Origin: JAFAVN01 sp036378375
Lineage (GTDB): Bacteria > Verrucomicrobiota > Verrucomicrobiia > Chthoniobacterales > JAFAMB01
DNA: 10,908 bases
Assembly: GCA_036378375.1 (NCBI GenBank)
Contig: DASUWQ010000318.1
Location: forward strand, 1-10,908
Direction of reading: 5' to 3'
The position numbers were made by a program, and so were the translations under genes. This document shows positions 7,305-10,908 of this stretch, piece after piece (within the stretch, counting starts at the first letter, position 1; every line of letters begins with the position of its first letter). Under the pieces are notes generated by a model. It saw only the letters and a list, made by a program, of their open reading frames with translations, was not told where the DNA came from and made no database searches.

Positions 7305-8277
7305 ATGGATTCGGATCTGCGCGAGCTGTCACCCATAAAGCGGTACGAACAACGAGCCGCTCACTTTTTGGCAGAGGTAAAGCGCTTAGAGGCCGGGTCC
7401 CGAAGCTATTCAAACCTACGCCTGGCGATATTCGGGATTGGCGTTGTTTCCGCTTTGGCCGTCCCAAAAAATACTCCTTTCTGGATTCTTCTGTTAGCAG
7501 GTCTTCTTCTGCTTCTGTTAGGCCTTTTCATCGCCGCAGCGATTCGCCATCAAATAATAGAAGAGAAGCTGCAGACCAGTCGCGAAATGGTTCGTAGGAA
7601 CGAGGAAGGTAAGGCGCGAATTGCTCGGAATTGGAAGAATCTGTCCGATCGATCACCACCGACAGAACTCGTTTCTAACACGCTAGCCAGCGATTTAGAC
7701 TTGTTTGGGCGTGCATCACTTTTCGACCTGCTCTGCACCGCGAACACATGGGAAGGCAGGAATGCGGTTGCCCAAGCTTTGATCCATGGAATCGAACGAG
7801 AGAACCTCTCCGCTCGAGGAGCTGCCATTCGCGAACTGGCTCCCAGGATAGAGTTTCGTCAACTACTCGAATGCGCCACTGCCCCACTTCAAAAATCCCC
7901 GGTGCCGGGCACGAAGCTTTTGATGCCGCTCCAGGTCAATCCGGCACCGCTTCGGCACCGGTTCTGCCGGTGGCTCTGTTTAGTTTCACCCTTTGGGCAC
8001 CAACATCGATGAACGGAGAGTAATCACCTGCCGCTTAATTCAGAATCTCCTAAAGCAAAGAGCCATTGGAGCGATGTCAACGCATGATCTCTCTCTGTTG
8101 CACTTCAAGGAATTTGCCGATCGCTGTCAAAAAGTTCACTTTCAGGAAACATTCGTCAGCAACAATGGCCAATTGGAGATGGCTTTCGACTATCGGATCC
8201 GGGTCGGCGAAGCCCAGAGCCGGAACGCCGTTGCTCTGATGCGGCATATTGGGCTGGAGCTCGACGCGGAGATATAG
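7305..8277 (+). pseudogene. MutS-family ATPase remnant with internal deletion and frameshift
   Basis: Two pieces of one MutS-like gene lie in different frames. The first (7305 to about 7880) starts at ATG with AGGA four bases upstream. It has a charged N-terminus, two membrane helices (about 38-54 and 58-80), a basic coiled stretch, and the MutS core motif SDLDLFGRASLFDLL at 129-143, then ends around residue 190. Its frame runs on as unrelated Pro/Arg-rich sequence to 8012. The second piece (about 7993-8277) carries the C-terminal ATPase elements: GTNIDER, STHD with the switch His, VHFQETF, FDYRIRVG and NAVALMRHIGL. Missing are the rest of the core, the clamp, Walker A and Walker B; from recall the family is about 600 residues, so roughly 300 are lost. 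Membrane-linked MutS-like proteins of this type have an unclear role and are not the mismatch-repair MutS. The remnant cannot be an active ATPase. Confidence 0.85.
7900..7972. repeat. GC-rich palindromic filler at the MutS deletion site
   Basis: Between the two MutS pieces are about 100 bases that fit neither. They contain CGGTGCCGG at 7901-7909, its exact complement CCGGCACCG at 7941-7949, another CGGCACCGG at 7953-7961, and CCGGTG at 7967-7972, which can pair with CACCGG at 7956-7961 over a 5-base loop. The repeated short palindromes suggest inserted or rearranged sequence at the deletion join rather than clean fusion of two coding ends. No known element is recognised. Confidence 0.55.
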
Positions 8278-8340
8278 GTTATACGTTTTAAGTTTTAGGT
8301 TCCGGGTTGCCGTACGTTGAAAGTTGAAAAAGCTGCCACC
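8278..8340. other. AT-rich intergenic stretch resembling short dispersed repeats
   Basis: Following the MutS tail, the sequence is built of variants of TTATACGTTTTAAG, TTTTAGGTT, ACGTTGAAAG and TTGAAAAA. On the reverse strand it reads Asn-Leu-Lys-Leu-Lys-Thr-Tyr-Asn-Leu. This is, from recall, typical of degenerate intergenic repeats in several environmental genomes. No gene or promoter is evident. Confidence 0.35.
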
Positions 8341-8346
8341 GTGCAG

Positions 8347-8386
8347 AGATGGTTTGAACATCTCAATGCGCAAACCATCTATTTTT
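8347..8386 (+). terminator. Probable rho-independent terminator after the MutS remnant
   Basis: A 10-base stem (8347-8356 with 8371-8380, AGATGGTTTG and CAAACCATCT) with a 14-base loop is followed at once by ATTTTT. The stem is AT-rich and so only moderately stable. It lies 70 bases after the MutS tail and 15 bases before the stop of the converging hydrolase gene. On the opposite strand a small CTGC/GCAG stem followed by CTTTTTC (around 8324-8345, read leftward) could end the hydrolase transcript. Confidence 0.55.
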
Positions 8387-8400
8387 GCTGCTGCTAGCTT

Positions 8401-10503
8401 CTAAGGATAAGCGTACTGCAGATCGATGCAGTCCAGTTCGGCGTATCCGACGGCTAGGCCAAACGACGGGTCCCCTTTAGCCAGGCGGATCAGGTTAACC
8501 CCGCTCTGCAACTGAATGTCCATGCTGTCTATTCCGAATAAGCCCCACCCCTCGGTCACTGGATAGGTGACGAAGGTGAACGGTCCACCATTAATGGAAA
8601 GACCTTGCTGCGAGTTTGCGCCCGTTCCGTTGGTATAGTGAATATTCAGATGATAGGTCCCAGCGATTGGTGCATTTACGGTAAACTCGACATAACTATC
8701 CTCGTTATTGATCTGGGCCACATAGGCGTTGTTGGAGGCATATGTGGCAGTAAAATTATCGGGATCGCAGACCGTAATATTAGCGTCGCTCACGGTGGCT
8801 AGCTCCGCCTCATATCTGACTAGGTACGGTTTCACATCGATGTAATCGAGGCCTATGGTTCCAGATTTGACGGTCTGGCCAGAGTTGCTTAACACGATCA
8901 GGTTGAGACCAGCCGTTAGTTCCACCGTGGCGGAGCCGGTCGCGAAGATGTCGGCGGCTGGAGTTTGCTGATAAGTTACGGGGAGACTCGTGCTGGAATT
9001 GACAGACAGATTTCCGGCCACCGGTGCACCGGTGCTATTCGAATAGCGGATCGAAAGGTTGTATGGGCCGGCCGATGGTGCGTATACCGAGAAAGCGACG
9101 TTACTTCCCTTTTGGTTAAGCCCGATCACGTATTCGCCGTCCGATGCATCGACGGTTTCAGCGACCTTAGTGCCTTTGGACCGGGCCGCTTCTGCTTCGT
9201 AGCGATATTTTGGATTAGCCGCACTACTTGAGGCGCTAACAATCAGGTCATAAGCGGTCGCATCCAACATGTCATTTACCGGAACAACAATCTGGTGGCC
9301 ATTGACTGGATAGTCGCCCTCGAAAAGGAACGCTGGCTGGGAAGACGCCCCATCTGTTCCCGTGAAAGCGGTTGAGAAGACCTGAACATGAGCCTTTCCT
9401 CGGTGAACGGCCGCAGCCGGCAATTGTGAGATCGCGACCAGGGTGTCACCAGTGACGCCGCCGATAAGTATCCGCGCTGTGCCGGAGCTCTTGTCGTAAC
9501 TAGCGGCTCCGTCAAGACCATATCCACTAGTGGCAGGAGGTGTTACCGAGGCCATCATGCCTGAAAAATCGCCGTACATCTTGTACAGCCACCAAGCGCC
9601 ATTGGGTTGAGCTTGCCCGTTCAGTAGATCCCCCAAACGGCCCGGCAAATGCCAGAAGGCGAGGCAAGCCGAGTCAACACCCGCTCGTTCGACCCGAGCG
9701 ATGTAGCGGACCAGAAATCCCGGGACCGCGGCATCATAAATACGGGCATACTCGTTGATGGAAATGCGCCGAGGCGAAATTCCCAACTGTTTTTCGAGCT
9801 GGCGATATTGGCTGACGTGGCCTTCGATGTCGGCGTTACCGGCCGTCGCCAATTCGTGCCAAGTGACGACATCGGGGAGAACACCGTTCGTCTGACAATA
9901 GCTGAGGAAGGAAGAAATGAAGGTATTGTTGTAGGTGCTTGCGCTTGGACCGACGATTGGGGTGGTCGTATCCATTGATCGGACCAATTGAAATGTCCGT
10001 TGCCAACCAGCGTTGAAGGGTCCAGCGGCTGCAGTGTTCCAGGTCCAATCCGGTTCATTCCAAAGCTCCCAACCGTAAATGTTTGTGATCGAGGGCTGAG
10101 CTAGTTTTGCCGATACCTGCTGTTGAACGGCGCTCGTCCAATCTGCCCAACTTACCCACTGATAGGGAAAAGTCGGGTACCAGTCCGGCATCCGGATCAT
10201 GACTTCCGCACACGCTCGAGCCGCGGCCGGAGCGACCTTCAAAGCATCGCCCGTCGGTTCTGTTGTGCCGTTCGGTAATTGGTGGCCGCCCGGCGCCATC
10301 TGAGTAAAGACCTTGGGCCTAATCGGTCCGATGGTGGAATCCGGCGGTACTCCATCAAACGATAGTCCGTACAATGAACCGGAAGCGGCGTGTGTCACTT
10401 CGCGGTATTGGGTTCCGAGATCAACGCTAATCCAGTTAATATCAGCGACTGCATGCGGTGCGATCGAAGCGATCGCTGCTAGCGCAAGAAAACTAGCTTT
10501 CAT
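8401..10503 (-). CDS. Secreted clan GH-A glycoside hydrolase with two C-terminal CBM35/CBM6-like modules
   Basis: This is an exported 700-residue polysaccharide-degrading enzyme. The start ATG at 10503 is chosen because AGGAAG sits three bases upstream and a signal peptide follows (MKASFLALAA, cleavage HAVA|D after residue 20); an in-frame opening to 10665 adds 54 residues without coding character. The catalytic (beta/alpha)8 domain spans about 25-320. YGWELWNEPDW at 143-153 gives the likely acid/base Glu150, and ISINEY at 247-252 the likely nucleophile Glu251, a spacing normal for clan GH-A. Residues 330-424 form a beta-sandwich like that of GH39, GH30 or GH51 enzymes. Two related modules follow at 431-560 and 561-700, each opening with YEAE and closing with an Asp-x-Ile-Asp strand, as in CBM35/CBM6. 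GH39 or an unassigned GH-A family is the best guess; the substrate is unknown. The convergent arabinose-type importer suggests arabinose-bearing plant glycans (inference). Confidence 0.85.
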   Translation of the reverse strand: MKASFLALAAIASIAPHAVADINWISVDLGTQYREVTHAASGSLYGLSFDGVPPDSTIGPIRPKVFTQMAPGGHQLPNGTTEPTGDALKVAPAAARACAEVMIRMPDWYPTFPYQWVSWADWTSAVQQQVSAKLAQPSITNIYGWELWNEPDWTWNTAAAGPFNAGWQRTFQLVRSMDTTTPIVGPSASTYNNTFISSFLSYCQTNGVLPDVVTWHELATAGNADIEGHVSQYRQLEKQLGISPRRISINEYARIYDAAVPGFLVRYIARVERAGVDSACLAFWHLPGRLGDLLNGQAQPNGAWWLYKMYGDFSGMMASVTPPATSGYGLDGAASYDKSSGTARILIGGVTGDTLVAISQLPAAAVHRGKAHVQVFSTAFTGTDGASSQPAFLFEGDYPVNGHQIVVPVNDMLDATAYDLIVSASSSAANPKYRYEAEAARSKGTKVAETVDASDGEYVIGLNQKGSNVAFSVYAPSAGPYNLSIRYSNSTGAPVAGNLSVNSSTSLPVTYQQTPAADIFATGSATVELTAGLNLIVLSNSGQTVKSGTIGLDYIDVKPYLVRYEAELATVSDANITVCDPDNFTATYASNNAYVAQINNEDSYVEFTVNAPIAGTYHLNIHYTNGTGANSQQGLSINGGPFTFVTYPVTEGWGLFGIDSMDIQLQSGVNLIRLAKGDPSFGLAVGYAELDCIDLQYAYP

Positions 10504-10678
10504 CTGCTTCCTTTCAGGGGGGTTCTTAATGAAGACGACCGGTTGCGACGCCGTCGTGACGTGCAACCGACTGTTGCCAGCATGTGCCTGCCGACTACGG
10601 CTTGCCAAGCCCGGACAGCTGGGCAGAAAACCCGCACAATTCCGAGGTTTATGATTGGATACCAAGTCAATTCCATCA

Positions 10679-10706
10679 TTTATAACCTTATATCAATCAC
10701 TGTCGC
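10679..10706 (-). promoter_or_regulatory. Possible promoter for the hydrolase gene
   Basis: Read on the minus strand, GCGACA (10706-10701) and TATAAA (10684-10679) are 16 bases apart and resemble -35 and -10 boxes. Transcription would begin near 10672, giving a leader of about 170 bases before the hydrolase start. The surrounding sequence is the most AT-rich part of the upstream region. A TTGACT (10667-10662) lies further in but has no partner at a proper distance. This is a weak prediction. Confidence 0.25.
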
Positions 10707-10821
10707 CTTACCGTGAATAACCTAAATAAGCTGTCCAAGAATACGGCGACCCGTTGTGTGCCGGAGGAACCGTCCGCAGAGACCTCTCGGATTTATTGCG
10801 AAAGGGATAAAAGGACTAAGC

Positions 10822-10839
10822 CCGGGGTTTTAACCCCGG
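10822..10839. repeat. GC-rich palindrome, 8-base arms with a two-base loop
   Basis: CCGGGGTT (10822-10829) pairs exactly with AACCCCGG (10832-10839) around TT. No T-run of terminator length follows on either strand; on the minus strand only TTTT occurs within the next 25 bases. It may be a stabilising hairpin, a transcript end for an upstream minus-strand gene outside the window, or part of a dispersed repeat. Confidence 0.5.
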
Positions 10840-10908
10840 ATATCGATAATTAAGCGGTCCGCCTTGAAGGGGCAGCAAGGTACCGGATCTCGTGCTACCC
10901 AATGTCGA

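Larger units (their letters stand above)
10504..10908. other. Gene-free region upstream of the hydrolase, to the window end
   Basis: No convincing gene is seen on either strand in these 405 bases. Bases 10504-10665 continue the hydrolase frame without a stop, but translate to an Arg/Pro/Cys-rich peptide lacking a ribosome-binding site and standing before a perfect signal peptide, so they are read as 5' leader. The block 10735-10860 has no recognised gene; it holds the palindrome listed separately. Confidence 0.6.

Noticed and set aside
7748..8023. Open frame overlapping the MutS remnant.
   Set aside because: Its translation overlaps real MutS coding in another frame and shows no MutS motif; it is a shadow that merely crosses the filler.
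8077..8373. Minus-strand open frame opposite the MutS tail.
   Set aside because: The opposite strand carries clear MutS C-terminal motifs; this frame also runs through the terminator hairpin.
10504..10665. In-frame 54-residue N-terminal extension of the hydrolase.
   Set aside because: It precedes a complete signal peptide with its own Shine-Dalgarno and has no coding character; read as untranslated leader.
10700..10908. A tRNA or other known RNA gene.
   Set aside because: No cloverleaf, anticodon arm or CCA-adjacent acceptor stem could be assembled by eye.

Overview
The window is bacterial. Its base composition is moderately GC-rich, coding is dense, and the genes resemble those of plant-polysaccharide degraders. 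A large DUF5107/TPR protein, a membrane-anchored MutS-like gene and a secreted glycoside hydrolase with carbohydrate-binding modules, together with intergenic repeats of the CACAGAG / CCGCAGATTA type, suggest Verrucomicrobiota or a neighbouring PVC-group or soil lineage. This assignment is inference: there is no rRNA or other phylogenetic marker here.

Left part (1-6909, + strand): an apparent transport operon. It opens with the 3' part of a roughly 1050-residue DUF5107/TPR protein of unknown function, which has a galactose-mutarotase-like front half. 42 bases after its stop come araF (periplasmic L-arabinose-binding protein), araG (double-ATPase subunit) and araH (permease). The three transporter proteins match the E. 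coli AraFGH pattern closely. A palindromic repeat element occupies the araF-araG gap. No arabinose catabolic gene (araA, araB, araD) and no regulator lies in the window.

Middle part (6910-8400): first a gene-free stretch of about 400 bases holding two nested, near-perfect inverted repeats that share one 9-base core four times. Next comes the wreck of a MutS-family gene: an N-terminal two-helix membrane part and a C-terminal ATPase tail remain, but the whole centre, including Walker A, is gone and the reading frame is shifted. The deletion site carries a GC-rich palindromic filler. A hairpin followed by a T-run ends this part.

Right part (8401-10503, - strand): a secreted clan GH-A glycoside hydrolase of 700 residues with a beta-sandwich domain and two related C-terminal CBM35/CBM6-like modules, convergent with the transport operon. 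From 10504 to the end there is no supported gene, only a possible weak promoter and a GC-rich palindrome.

Working model (inference): the hydrolase cuts arabinose-containing plant polymers outside the cell, AraFGH imports the pentose or a related sugar, and the DUF5107/TPR protein has an unknown sugar-related role in the same operon. Changes in the AraF pocket (Asn232 to Gly, Met108 to Ile) leave open whether L-arabinose is still the ligand.
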